Virus record (IMG/VR): IMGVR_UViG_3300037297_000178
Location: 97,984 to 161,983 of that record
Strand: one strand, 5' to 3'
DNA length: 64,000 nucleotides
Source: a virus
Of the stretch, positions 24,273-32,294 are shown in pieces. The notes beneath the pieces are model-generated. The model was given only the letters and a program-made list of their open reading frames with translations, had not been told where the DNA came from and did not search any database. A program made the position numbers and the translations under genes. Each line of letters opens with the position of its first letter. Positions within the stretch are counted from its first letter, which is position 1.

Positions 24273-24298
24273 AGCCCCCCTCGTGGGGGGCTTTGTTT
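24273..24298 (-). terminator. Terminator upstream of dnaE
   Basis: Minus-strand AAAGCCCCCC-ACGA-GGGGGGCTTTTT, ending the gene at 24304. Confidence 0.9.
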
Positions 24299-24303
24299 TC
24301 GAC

Positions 24304-24705
24304 TTAGCGGTCGAACCGCTCGTCGTACCATCTGTCGGCGAGTTCGTCAAGCTCGTCCTGGCGGGTGCGGACGTCGTCCTCGTAGTAGTCCGGGTTGTCG
24401 CAGCCGAACTCCTCTTCGTTCGTGTGGCAGACGGCGTAGAAAAACTCGTAGGCGACCTCGTTAGCTTCGTCACTCTCCGTAAGAAGGTCTTCTTCCCAGC
24501 GGGGAACCGCGTTCCAGAAGCCCGACTTGAGTTCCTCACACCATTCCGTGAGAGCTTCCGTGAGGCTCTTGTTGTCGAGGTTAGCGTTGTAAGCGGTGTC
24601 CTCGTAAGCCTCAGTGGCACAAACGAACTTGGCGAAGGCTTCAAGCGTCTCAGCCTCGTACTCGTGCTCTTTGTTGAATTTCTCTTTAAGTTCCTCGTAA
24701 GTCAT
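24304..24705 (-). CDS. Highly acidic protein (133 aa)
   Basis: About a quarter of residues are Asp/Glu with few basic ones. It is helical throughout and ends DERFDR. Strong acidity is typical of DNA-mimic antirestriction or anti-CRISPR proteins, but no specific family is recognised. Very strong dedicated promoter whose region is duplicated at 58335. Confidence 0.6.
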   Translation of the reverse strand: MTYEELKEKFNKEHEYEAETLEAFAKFVCATEAYEDTAYNANLDNKSLTEALTEWCEELKSGFWNAVPRWEEDLLTESDEANEVAYEFFYAVCHTNEEEFGCDNPDYYEDDVRTRQDELDELADRWYDERFDR

Positions 24706-24731
24706 TTCTGTCTCCTTTACTCGTTAGCTGT

Positions 24732-24833
24732 TTTTATCCTTAACTCTGATACTATTATAGCACAAAACAGTATACTTGTCAAGCAAATATACGTCAAATT
24801 ATCACTACATGTTATCACAGTTTTATAACAAAA
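24732..24833 (-). repeat. Duplicated promoter block, copy 1
   Basis: This segment read on the minus strand is nearly identical to 58335-58437 on the plus strand: a 62-base identical upstream block through CTTGACAAGTATA, a few differences in the spacer, and an identical TATAATAGTATCAGAG stretch into the leader. Confidence 0.9.
24754..24782 (-). promoter_or_regulatory. Promoter of gene at 24705
   Basis: Minus strand TTGACA (24782-24777), 17 bases, TATAAT (24759-24754). Upstream on the same strand lie two direct GTGATAA repeats. Confidence 0.93.
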
Positions 24834-24837
24834 GTTA

Positions 24838-25173
24838 TTACCGGTCGAAGTGCTCGTCGTACACGGTGTCACAGTGGCGGTGAAAACCCTCGACGTATTC
24901 GAGCACAAAGGCGAGCACTTCGGCGGCCTCAGGGGTACGTCTCAGAAGCTCGTCGCGTCCGTTGTTTAGCAACCACGACAAATGAGCGACGGCTGCGGCG
25001 AACGTTGGGACCCGGTGCTTCACGAGTAGGGTAGTGAAGAGTGGGTCATCGTGCGGGTTGACGACAACCGTCGCTCCATCCGATTCCTGTCGGAGCGCGA
25101 TTTTATGTTCGAGTAGTTCTTTGAGTAAGGACGGGTGTTTCTCAACATCAGTTGCTAGGTAGTGGCGGTGCAT
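24838..25173 (-). CDS. Hypothetical protein ending DEHFDR (111 aa)
   Basis: ATG 25173 behind AAAGGAGGCTGATA. Helical, with a C-terminus YDEHFDR almost the same as YDERFDR in the gene at 24304, so the two may be related or share a degradation or binding tail. Downstream of 25148 in one operon. Confidence 0.6.
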   Translation of the reverse strand: MHRHYLATDVEKHPSLLKELLEHKIALRQESDGATVVVNPHDDPLFTTLLVKHRVPTFAAAVAHLSWLLNNGRDELLRRTPEAAEVLAFVLEYVEGFHRHCDTVYDEHFDR

Positions 25174-25348
25174 TATCAGCCTCCTTTAGGGCGTGAAATT
25201 CCCGGAAGGTGTCGACGGCGCGGGCGAAGTCTGCCGGGTTGAGCACCTCGAGCGAGGTGCAGTTTTCCCGAACGAGAATCTTTCGTTCGTACAGGGCAGC
25301 GAACAGGCCCGGGAAGTCGTCGATTTTTCCGGTAAGTTGAACCTTCAT
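25148..25348 (-). CDS. Hypothetical protein (66 aa)
   Basis: Begins MKVQLTGKIDDFPGLF; compact alpha/beta. First gene after the promoter at 25368; overlaps the next gene by 26 bases. No family recognised. Confidence 0.55.
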   Translation of the reverse strand: MKVQLTGKIDDFPGLFAALYERKILVRENCTSLEVLNPADFARAVDTFREFHALKEADNAPPLPSN

Positions 25349-25367
25349 TTACATCACCTCGACGACG

Positions 25368-25396
25368 ATGATACACCTGCCTGACCTGGGTGTCAA
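25368..25396 (-). promoter_or_regulatory. Promoter of gene at 25348
   Basis: Minus strand TTGACA (25396-25391), 17 bases, TATCAT (25373-25368). Confidence 0.8.
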
Positions 25397-25401
25397 GCAG
25401 A

Positions 25402-25428
25402 CAAAAGAAAAGCGCCCCGAAGGGCGCT
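25402..25428 (-). terminator. Terminator after gene at 25434
   Basis: Minus-strand AGCGCCC-TTCG-GGGCGCTTTTCTTTT, close upstream of the next -35. Confidence 0.85.
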
Positions 25429-25433
25429 GTCGG

Positions 25434-25838
25434 TTACGGGATTCGGTATGGGTGTCGGCTCAGTTCGGGGAATATTCCCCGGGCCGTGTCCGGGCGAAGT
25501 TTCCGCCCGAAGTCTGCAACATCCGCCCACGCCTTGTCGGCGTTGTGGACGTATGCAGCCCACTTTTCGCCGTATGAGTCGGTGACGGCTACGACTTTAC
25601 GGTCGTATCGCTGATTAGCCACGAGGTGCTCGACCTCAGGCGGGTTTTGGTGGTTAATCCAAGTGACACGCGGTCCGAAGCACTCTTCGTCAAGCTCGTC
25701 GAGAAAAATCGTATGGTCACGCCCGATGAACTCGACCCGCTGGCGACCGGCGTTCTCGCCAGCCTCGAGGGGCCTGTTTACGAGTACAACTTCCGGGCCT
25801 CTCAGCCCGTCAAACCAGAAGTATCCTTGCTTGTTCAT
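25434..25838 (-). CDS. Hypothetical protein (134 aa)
   Basis: Start MNKQGYFWFDG at 25838 follows TTAGCGCTAAGGAGAGAGAT, so the dispersed palindrome abuts the ribosome site. Alpha/beta, with DHTIFLDELDEECFGPRVTW near the centre. Unknown function. Confidence 0.55.
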   Translation of the reverse strand: MNKQGYFWFDGLRGPEVVLVNRPLEAGENAGRQRVEFIGRDHTIFLDELDEECFGPRVTWINHQNPPEVEHLVANQRYDRKVVAVTDSYGEKWAAYVHNADKAWADVADFGRKLRPDTARGIFPELSRHPYRIP

Positions 25839-25884
25839 ATCTCTCTCCTTAGCGCTAAAGAAAATAAAGCCCCCCATTTATCGG

Positions 25885-26052
25885 TTATGCCTTCACCGGC
25901 TCGTATTCGGGGAGTCGGGTTTTGAGGATGTTCGACTTGTGTTCTTCCCCGACCCACTTGACCGTTACGGTCAGGTCGTTAATTCTGACTATCTCGAACT
26001 GGAGGGTCGAGCCTTTTTTCCTGATAATCAGACCTATAATCGGCTTGAACAT
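25885..26052 (-). CDS. Small beta-rich protein (55 aa)
   Basis: ATG 26052 behind CTAAGGAGGCCGAAA. Sequence FKPIIGLIIRKKGSTLQFEIV followed by TVTVKWVGEEHKSNI suggests a KOW/SH3-like barrel. Operon with the upstream gene. Confidence 0.55.
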   Translation of the reverse strand: MFKPIIGLIIRKKGSTLQFEIVRINDLTVTVKWVGEEHKSNILKTRLPEYEPVKA

Positions 26053-26063
26053 TTTCGGCCTCC

Positions 26064-26552
26064 TTAGCCTCTCAATACCGCCGCCCACGTGGCGACGCCG
26101 CCCCAACTCTGCGCCGGGAAGCGCTCAATCACGCGGTCGACCAACTCGTCAAGTTCCTTCACCATCGCTTGTCGTTCCGGGCCGTAAGGGAGCGGGAGGT
26201 CCCACTCAGCGCACACCGGCATACAGGTTAGCTGGCCGGTCCAGCCCAGGTAAAATCCGACCATCCGCCACACGTAGGCTGCTTTCCCGGTGACGGGGTT
26301 GTTCTTGTCGACTTTCGGCTTCGAGCGGCGAAGCATATCCTTCCCGCCGCCGCGCGTGCTCAGGGTCAGGGTGAGAATTTCGCGCTCCTCAGAGGTGAGG
26401 TCGGGTACAGTTTCGAAGACCTCGGCGTGTGTCATTCCCCGGGTCTCGACCGTGAGGCGCATGTTCGCCTTCTGCCCTTCTGTCATTTCCGACTCGTCAA
26501 TCGCACGAAGAAGTTTCTCTTTTTCCGCCTGTGTAAGTTTCGCCTGTTTCAT
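26064..26552 (-). CDS. Hypothetical protein (162 aa)
   Basis: ATG 26552 with AAAGGAGAGACGT upstream. The N-terminal 75 residues are regular charged helices with T.AE/S.EE caps (LTQAEKEKLLRAIDESEMTE); the C-terminal half has aromatic and proline-rich parts. No family recognised. Confidence 0.6.
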   Translation of the reverse strand: MKQAKLTQAEKEKLLRAIDESEMTEGQKANMRLTVETRGMTHAEVFETVPDLTSEEREILTLTLSTRGGGKDMLRRSKPKVDKNNPVTGKAAYVWRMVGFYLGWTGQLTCMPVCAEWDLPLPYGPERQAMVKELDELVDRVIERFPAQSWGGVATWAAVLRG

Positions 26553-26639
26553 ACGTCTCTCCTTTACTCTTATTAGCCTGTCTCATTCAGAGGGCGGGGG
26601 CTAATCCGCCGCTGACGGGCTTTCGCCCGTTTCGACTAA

Positions 26640-26664
26640 AAGAGCCGGTCGAACTGACCGGCTC
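26640..26664 (-). terminator. Terminator after gene at 26669
   Basis: Minus-strand GAGCCGGTC, short loop, GACCGGCTC then TTTTAG. Confidence 0.8.
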
Positions 26665-26668
26665 AGAT

Positions 26669-26956
26669 TTATGCGAATGAGGGAGCGGGGACAACTCTCA
26701 CGCTCTCAACGAAGCGGGCGGGGATTACAACGAACAAGCCGCGAACCCTGAAGGCGACCCCGCCGCGAGCGCGAATTGCGGCGACCCGGGCGTTCGTGTC
26801 GCGGTCGGTCGTGCTCATCATGTCGGTTCCGGCAATGAACTCGACGCCTTCGGCAACCTTCACGGTGTCGAACTTCGTTTTGTTGTCGAAAACGATGTCG
26901 TCCGACACGTTGACCTTCGCGTGCTTCTTGACTTTAACCACTATGATGTCCTTCAT
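26669..26956 (-). CDS. Hypothetical beta-rich protein (95 aa)
   Basis: Regular strands (DIIVVKVKKHAKVNVSDDIV, VAFRVRGLFVVIP) suggest a small barrel. Own promoter with the conserved leader. Unknown function. Confidence 0.6.
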   Translation of the reverse strand: MKDIIVVKVKKHAKVNVSDDIVFDNKTKFDTVKVAEGVEFIAGTDMMSTTDRDTNARVAAIRARGGVAFRVRGLFVVIPARFVESVRVVPAPSFA

Positions 26957-27004
26957 CTTCGTCTCCTTTATTCTGTGAATGTTTTAATCCTTAACTCTGA
27001 TACT

Positions 27005-27034
27005 ATTATACACCTGCGGCATACCACTTGTCAA
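27005..27034 (-). promoter_or_regulatory. Promoter of gene at 26956
   Basis: Minus strand TTGACA (27034-27029), 18 bases, TATAAT (27010-27005). Upstream, TGTTATGTGTTTGTGATG is nearly the same as the block before the giant-RNA promoter at 42412. Confidence 0.88.
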
Positions 27035-27079
27035 GCAGGAACACATCACAAACACATAACAGTTTATGACGCAGTATGA

Positions 27080-27104
27080 CAAAAAAAGACCCCCTTTCGG
27101 GGGT
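27080..27104 (-). terminator. Terminator after gene at 27104
   Basis: Minus-strand AACCCCCGAAGGGGGTC followed by TTTTTTT. Confidence 0.92.
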
Positions 27105-27376
27105 TATGCGAGGGTCAGTACCCTCGTCATATGGGCCACGAGTAGGCCCGTGTGAGGGGCCATTCCGTGCCCCTCAAAGCCTTCCACGTGGAAGGCGAAA
27201 AACCCGGCTTCCTCGAACCCCTCGAGGTCTTCCTCCGTGTGGTGGCCCAGGGGGTCGACCCTGATGTCACTCACCTCGAAGGTGGTGTCCCTGAGGAGGG
27301 TCACGTGCTTCGGACTGCGCCCTGCCCCGTCCCTGAGTGTCACTCTGTTCCCGGTCTTTATCGTGAAGGTCTTCAT
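27104..27376 (-). CDS. Hypothetical protein (90 aa)
   Basis: Strand-rich first half (TFTIKTGNRVTLRDG) and an acidic, His-containing second half. Own promoter and AGAGTAAAGGAG leader. No family recognised. Confidence 0.6.
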   Translation of the reverse strand: MKTFTIKTGNRVTLRDGAGRSPKHVTLLRDTTFEVSDIRVDPLGHHTEEDLEGFEEAGFFAFHVEGFEGHGMAPHTGLLVAHMTRVLTLA

Positions 27377-27429
27377 ATTCCTGCCTCTCCTTTACTCTGA
27401 GCTTAATTCGTCCTTACCGAACTGACTAC

Positions 27430-27458
27430 ATTATATACCTGCCCCTTCCCGTTGTCAA
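27430..27458 (-). promoter_or_regulatory. Promoter of gene at 27376
   Basis: Minus strand TTGACA (27458-27453), 17 bases, TATAAT (27435-27430). Confidence 0.92.
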
Positions 27459-27489
27459 GGGCGAATTTTTCACAATAAGGAGAGAAAAT

Positions 27490-27520
27490 AAAGCGAGGGT
27501 AGCTTTCGCTACCCTCGTCA
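27490..27520 (-). terminator. Terminator after dnaN
   Basis: Minus-strand CGAGGGTAGC-GAAA-GCTACCCTCG then CTTTATTTT. Confidence 0.9.
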
Positions 27521-27578
27521 GGCTCATCAAGCAAAAATGAGCGACACGAACTGATTATATCACGTTACGCCTCAGGCG

Positions 27579-28718
27579 TCAAGCTGCGACATGCATGGGC
27601 ATGACGATGTGGGTGAAGCCGGGGTGTGAGGGGGCCACAAACACGACAGGTCCCTCCGTGCTTTCGATGTATGCCTCGAGGTATTCGGCGTCCTTTACGA
27701 CGCCGAGGTAGTCGGCAAGGTATTTCACGTTTAGGGCTACGACGACGGGGTCGGCGTCGTCGTTTGCCCATTCAATCGGGGTGATGGTGGGGAGCCGCAC
27801 CTCAACGTCTCCGACCGTCGTTGTCGATGTCGTGACCCGCACCTCGTCGCTGTCGGTGTCGAGCGACCACTTGATGATGTGGGCCGCCTGTCCTGCTACG
27901 TACTTCAGCGGTGTGAGAATCTCCCTGAGCCGGTCGGGGTCGAGTGTCACCTTTATCCGCCCGTCGAGGTCGGGCATTATCCGCTCAACGTCCGGGAAGT
28001 TCCCGTCGATAAGCTGCGATATGAGCATGGCGTTCTCATACTTCACGGTCAGGCGGTTACTTGCAACGAGGCCGGTTCTCGCAACGTCGGCGATACAGGT
28101 TGCTGTCGGGTCTTCCCCGTCGAGGATGTCCCCCATAAGCTGCCACATGTTATGAGGTATAATCAGTTCCCCGTCGACGCCCGAGTCGAACGGGATGTGG
28201 CTGAGGCGGTAACCGTCCGCTGAAGCTATCATGTCGGGGCGTAAGCACACGCCTGTGAGTACGGGTCTGGAGGCGTCCTGACTGACGGCGATGTCGACGG
28301 CCCGGTACATGTTCCTGAACTCGTTCACCTCGAGTTCGAACGTCACGGCGTTGTCCCCCTTCTCTTCCATCAGCGGAAATTCGGCGGGTTCGAGGCCCAG
28401 GAGCCTCGACCGGTACTTGTGCGCGAGGATTGTCATTTCGCGCTTCTTGTCGTCGGTCTCGAGCCGGATGGTGTCGGACGCCCCGATGGTTGCGACGAGG
28501 GCTGCGTAGGGAATGACAATCCCTCCCTCCTCCTCGACCTTCACGGGTATTCGCAGAACGATACCTATTTCGAGGTTTGTCGCGCAAACTTTCATCATGT
28601 CCCCGTCCACCTCGAGGAGTACACCCGACAGGACGGGCAGTGCCGACCTGCTCGGGATTGCTCGCTTGACGCTCTTGAGAGCATCGAGCAGCGATTGACT
28701 TGTCAACTCAACTTTCAT
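27579..28718 (-). CDS. dnaN: DNA polymerase III beta sliding clamp
   Basis: Ring clamp that tethers DnaE. Start MKVELTSQSLLDALKSVKRAI at 28718; 379 aa matches the normal three-domain length. Typical features: RSALPVLSGVLLEVDGD near 24-40, FRNMYRAVDIAVSQDASRPVLTGVCL near 135-160 opening domain 2, and a C-terminus IVMPMHVAA instead of the usual PMRL. Located one operon upstream of dnaE and transcribed the same way from the origin-like region. No clamp loader is seen, so host loader is probably used. Confidence 0.95.
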   Translation of the reverse strand: MKVELTSQSLLDALKSVKRAIPSRSALPVLSGVLLEVDGDMMKVCATNLEIGIVLRIPVKVEEEGGIVIPYAALVATIGASDTIRLETDDKKREMTILAHKYRSRLLGLEPAEFPLMEEKGDNAVTFELEVNEFRNMYRAVDIAVSQDASRPVLTGVCLRPDMIASADGYRLSHIPFDSGVDGELIIPHNMWQLMGDILDGEDPTATCIADVARTGLVASNRLTVKYENAMLISQLIDGNFPDVERIMPDLDGRIKVTLDPDRLREILTPLKYVAGQAAHIIKWSLDTDSDEVRVTTSTTTVGDVEVRLPTITPIEWANDDADPVVVALNVKYLADYLGVVKDAEYLEAYIESTEGPVVFVAPSHPGFTHIVMPMHVAA

Positions 28719-28760
28719 AGAATCACTCTCCTTGTCTGAGTACAGTTTGTAATTGATGGA

Positions 28761-28789
28761 ATTGTACCACAACTCGCCAAAAAGCTCAA
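28761..28789 (-). promoter_or_regulatory. Promoter of dnaN
   Basis: Minus strand TTGAGC (28789-28784), 17 bases, TACAAT (28766-28761). A TTAGCGCTAA palindrome lies about 30 bases further upstream. Confidence 0.7.
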
Positions 28790-29367
28790 AAATCCCCGAA
28801 TAACAAAGACGACACGCGCTTTAGCGCTAAACAACTTTATGTCATCTTCAAACGTAATTTTTTGGCATTATAACTTTGTTATCTTAGGACAGACTAACTT
28901 AACAACCCTGTTACAAACAGCCTTAAATCATAACTTTTGTAACACAAAACCCTTGAAAGTTATCATTAACTCGTTACAAACAGGGGGTAAAAGTACGCAG
29001 ATTGTCACAAAGTAATGGGTCTGTTATACGTTGAAAAATCGACCCCTTTTCAACAACTTGACAATAACAACCTTAAATATTACAGGCGTATAATATTCGT
29101 GTTTTTGTCTTGTTTATCACTTGCCATAACAACCTTAAAAATGCCCTAGTTTATGCCTGTTTTTGTCATTTTATATAATGTTTTATAATCGTTGTATAAC
29201 AGGATATAATCGTTGTATAATATTGTAAAATTCGTGTCACAATCCTACCAGAGGCCACCAGAATAGCCGGAATCGATTCGCTATACAAGGGGTCACGTTT
29301 TGAGATTCCGGCTAAATTGCATTTTTCCGCGTGTCGTCTTTGTCACAAGTAATAGTTAAGTGTTCTA

Positions 29368-29700
29368 CTTAACGTTAAGGGCTTTAACAAACTATTCTGT
29401 AAGGTGTAACTTGTAACTCGTAAGATGTAATTCGTAAGGTGTAACTTGTAACTCGTAACTTCATTACTTAAGCGGAGCACTTAACGTTGAGTCTTCTACT
29501 CAACGTTAAGTCTTCTACTTAACGTTGAGTAAACTACTCAACTATTGATATTGTCGGGCTAACACTAACCTTCGCGTCAGTCGTACACTATCTATGGTTG
29601 AGCCAGGCCCTTAACGTTAAGTAGAAGACTTAACTATAGTTTGCGTCGCACGTACACTATCTATGGTTGACGGCGGCGCACAACGTTGAGTGGGGCGCTC
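29368..29700. repeat. AACGTT-centred iterons
   Basis: Copies of (A)CT(T/C)AACGTT(A/G)AG(T) at about 29368, 29479, 29498, 29517, 29611 and 29690. Three central copies alternate orientation with CTTCT spacers at a 19-base period: ACTTAACGTTGAGT, ACTCAACGTTAAGT, ACTTAACGTTGAGT. Confidence 0.85.
29582..29670 (+). repeat. Two 20-base direct repeats
   Basis: CGTACACTATCTATGGTTGA at 29582-29601 and again at 29651-29670, each beside an AACGTT palindrome. Confidence 0.95.
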
Positions 29701-29794
29701 AACTATTTGCAGCAACCGATTCAAAACTAAGAGGCGCGGGCGGGTGATAATTCAGGCTATTAAACGACTAACATGGTAGAACGGAGGTGAAACG

Positions 29795-30022
29795 ATGTAC
29801 ACAGAAATTCAGAAGGCGCAGGTGCTCAGTGACCTTGTCGACGACCTCAACGAGTGCAGAGTCCCGCGCCTGTGGGCGCTGCTCGCAACCGACCCGGGCC
29901 TCGTCGAGGCTGTGCTTCCAGAACTCATATTTGTGTTCTGGTTGACAGACCTGACGCTTCGGTGTAAAATAATCTTTAGCGCTAAGGAGGTGCTAGACAA
30001 ATGTGGAGTCCTGAGAACATAG
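29795..30022 (+). CDS. Hypothetical protein (75 aa)
   Basis: First gene rightward from the origin-like region; ATG behind CGGAGGTGAAACG. Helical; hydrophobic patch LPELIFVFWLTDLTL is too mixed for a sure membrane helix. It carries TTAGCGCTAA at 29976 near its 3' end. Confidence 0.6.
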   Translation: MYTEIQKAQVLSDLVDDLNECRVPRLWALLATDPGLVEAVLPELIFVFWLTDLTLRCKIIFSAKEVLDKCGVLRT

Positions 30023-30447
30023 AAACAAGCCGATATGTAGTCGGGAAGCGCGGGCAGATTGAGCGGCCCGCGACAACCCTGCGCGACATCCCCCTTCCCC
30101 GTCGTCGGCTAGTTGAATTTAACACCGAATACCTGTATGTCAAGAGGTTGTTTTTCGAACCGCCGACCGACCACCTGTACAGCATATCGGTGTCGCTCCC
30201 CCTTCCCCTAGTGTTGAACATAATCGGGCGCTCGTATCCGTCCGGTACAAACCCGCTCGAGTGGGCAGTCTGTGTCGTGAAGCCTGCAACCGAGTCGACA
30301 CCTGCTGACTCGATATGGGCCGGTACGAGGATGCTTTTCAAAACGGGCGCGTCGGAGGTGGTCGACCTCGTGTACCACGTGGGCGCGATGTGGGACCTCT
30401 TCAGGTACATTGACGTGTGTTACATACTCCCTAAGGGAACGTCGTGA
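30001..30447 (+). CDS. Hypothetical protein (148 aa)
   Basis: ATG 30001, preceded by TTAGCGCTAAGGAGG in which the palindrome touches the Shine-Dalgarno. Alpha/beta with no recognised motif. Overlaps neighbours on both sides. Confidence 0.6.
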   Translation: MWSPENIETSRYVVGKRGQIERPATTLRDIPLPRRRLVEFNTEYLYVKRLFFEPPTDHLYSISVSLPLPLVLNIIGRSYPSGTNPLEWAVCVVKPATESTPADSIWAGTRMLFKTGASEVVDLVYHVGAMWDLFRYIDVCYILPKGTS

Positions 30448-30797
30448 TTAAGGTCCTGGTTTTTCGGAGCGGGAAACAGCGCCCGCGAACACGAAAGTAC
30501 AAAACGAAGGGAGGGGCCGCCCGCTACATCCTGAAGATGCTCGGGCAGGCAATTGACGCCGTCGACCGTGAGCGCCCTCATTACACCTCGTTCCCATACA
30601 ACAGGATAACTGTACAGGACACAGACGCAGTCGCATGGAACAATCCATACGGTTACGTCGGCGGCCTGGAGCTGAGCGACGTTTTCATAGAGAACGGGTA
30701 CACGGCGGCCCGGAAGCTGTCGATTGCACTCGAGGAGGTGCAGATACGACGCCGTTACCTGTGGTTTCAACGCAAGTCGCGCGACATCCTCTGGTAA
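30444..30797 (+). CDS. Hypothetical basic protein (117 aa)
   Basis: GTG start overlapping the previous stop. Basic at both ends (RSGKQRPRTRKYKTKGGAAR, RRRYLWFQRKSR), so nucleic acid binding is possible. No family recognised. Confidence 0.6.
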   Translation: MIKVLVFRSGKQRPRTRKYKTKGGAARYILKMLGQAIDAVDRERPHYTSFPYNRITVQDTDAVAWNNPYGYVGGLELSDVFIENGYTAARKLSIALEEVQIRRRYLWFQRKSRDILW

Positions 30798-30820
30798 CAA
30801 AACCGGGACACCGAAAACTC

Positions 30821-30849
30821 TTGACAAGCCCTTGAAACGGGTGTACAAT
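30821..30849 (+). promoter_or_regulatory. Promoter with flanking inverted repeat
   Basis: TTGACA (30821-30826), 17 bases, TACAAT (30844-30849). CTTGAAACG (30831-30839) and CGTTTCAAG (30858-30866) form a perfect 9-base inverted repeat around the -10 box, a likely operator. Confidence 0.85.
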
Positions 30850-30888
30850 ATCGACAACGTTTCAAGTATTAGAGTAAAGGAGCCTCAT

Positions 30889-31572
30889 ATGAATAAAGGA
30901 ATTGAAGAGTTCAAGGAAATGGTCGAGTACGCGCTCGAGAACTGGTGGTTTCTCGCTGACGAAAGAGGGGCCGTGTCCGACACCTGCGAGACCGTCAAGC
31001 GCGGTCTCAAGTGGCTCGACGAGCACACCCCCTCGGCAGAGGCGATAGCGAGTCGCTTCGCCAACTGTGGCGAGTTCGAAGTGTGGAATCGCCTCGAGGA
31101 GTGGGCACTCGAAGAGGGGATGACCGACACGTACATCGTGACAATGTACTCGACCGGCAGTCTTTGTGACGCGACAAAGCGCCCCGAACGAGAAGTCAAG
31201 CACGAGGTCTCGTTCGACGAGCGCACGCAGTTGCTCGCCTTCGTGCTCGACGCGACGAGCTTCGACGAGGCGAGACAAAAGGCACGGGAAGCATACGACC
31301 GGGGCGCGAAAATCGTGTACCTGTCCGACCTCGACCACAACGTGCAAGAGCGTGTGCGGACACTCATGGTGCTTCCGTTCGGCAAAGACCCCGAGGCGGC
31401 TGACGAGGGCGTGTGGCGTGAGGGAGGCGTCTATCAGGCGTGCGAGAGCGTCGAGGCGGCGTGGCGCTGGCTCGAAGGCTATTTCCTGCCTGAGGCGAAG
31501 GATGGTCGGCTGATACGCGAGCACATTGCTGAGCACGGGTACGACAAGCCCGGTTCGGTTATCATATCGTGA
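30889..31572 (+). CDS. Hypothetical acidic protein (227 aa)
   Basis: ATG 30889 behind AGAGTAAAGGAG; the frame extends upstream through the promoter and is not used there. Acidic, Trp-containing helical repeats (ENWWFLADERG, SVEAAWRWLEGYF). Resembles the acidic proteins at 24304 in style, no family recognised. Confidence 0.6.
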   Translation: MNKGIEEFKEMVEYALENWWFLADERGAVSDTCETVKRGLKWLDEHTPSAEAIASRFANCGEFEVWNRLEEWALEEGMTDTYIVTMYSTGSLCDATKRPEREVKHEVSFDERTQLLAFVLDATSFDEARQKAREAYDRGAKIVYLSDLDHNVQERVRTLMVLPFGKDPEAADEGVWREGGVYQACESVEAAWRWLEGYFLPEAKDGRLIREHIAEHGYDKPGSVIIS

Positions 31573-31586
31573 AGGAGGAGAGTTTA

Positions 31587-32294
31587 ATGACACCATACAG
31601 AACCGTTCTGAGTGACGGCACAGGTATCATATGTGTTGTCGAACCGGCTCGAGGGAACGTGCTCAATGTGTATTCCCAGGCCGAATACGACGAGCACCGG
31701 CTTCGCCAGCTTGTCGGTCAGTACGAGCACTTTAAGTTCACGGTGTTCGTCGGGCATCCGACCGACGCTGCGACCCTGAAGGACATGGCTAAAAAGGCAG
31801 ACGTGCGCGTTGACGTGTCGCTCGAGAGGTTTGTGAGCCGTCACGTGTGGTTCGACGGCGACCGGAAGGTGACGTTCGACACGATGCGTGCTCGTGAAGC
31901 GTCGGCGTGGCTGATTGAGCGGCTTCTCGAGGCGGTGTGCCCCCACTTCGAGGGTATCTCCGACCTCGAAGGGACAGGGGCCGACATCGCCGGATACCTG
32001 AGGCGCGAGACGGTCGGCAGTTCCCTGTCGGAGCTGCTCGGAGAGGGCGCGTTCATAAACAGGGAGGTTCACGAGCAAGCCGGTTATGGGTGGACCAGGA
32101 CTACCGTCACGGTGAACCCTTCGGTCGGAGACATATTTTTCAGATTTGCGCTTGACGGCGATTGGTTTTACCGCGAGGTTGACGCGACTGCCGACCCGGA
32201 CGGCTACCTTCTCTTCGACGTGATTTATGGCATACTGACCGGGAAATGGGACGTGACCGTCGTTGACTGGCACTTCGAGGAGGAGTTGTTATGA
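31587..32294 (+). CDS. Hypothetical protein (235 aa)
   Basis: ATG 31587 follows GAAGGAGGAGAGTTTA. Alpha/beta, begins PYRTVLSDGTGIICVVEPA; no motif recognised. Overlaps the next gene by 4 bases. Confidence 0.6.
   Translation: MTPYRTVLSDGTGIICVVEPARGNVLNVYSQAEYDEHRLRQLVGQYEHFKFTVFVGHPTDAATLKDMAKKADVRVDVSLERFVSRHVWFDGDRKVTFDTMRAREASAWLIERLLEAVCPHFEGISDLEGTGADIAGYLRRETVGSSLSELLGEGAFINREVHEQAGYGWTRTTVTVNPSVGDIFFRFALDGDWFYREVDATADPDGYLLFDVIYGILTGKWDVTVVDWHFEEELL

Larger units (their letters stand above)
28790..29794. other. Gene-free AT-rich repeat region, candidate replication origin
   Basis: About 1 kb without a credible gene, between the minus-strand replication arm and the plus-strand arm. 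It contains AACAACCTTAAA repeats (28890-29140), TATAATCGTTGTATAA repeats (29185-29220), a 10-bp inverted repeat AGCCGGAATC/GATTCCGGCT (29265-29274 and 29304-29313), tandem GTAACTTGTAACTCGTAA units (29405-29460), several AACGTT-centred palindromes (29368-29700) and two copies of CGTACACTATCTATGGTTGA. Composition shifts from AT-rich to GC-rich rightward. Divergent arms plus iterons are typical of origins; initiator unknown. Confidence 0.65.
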
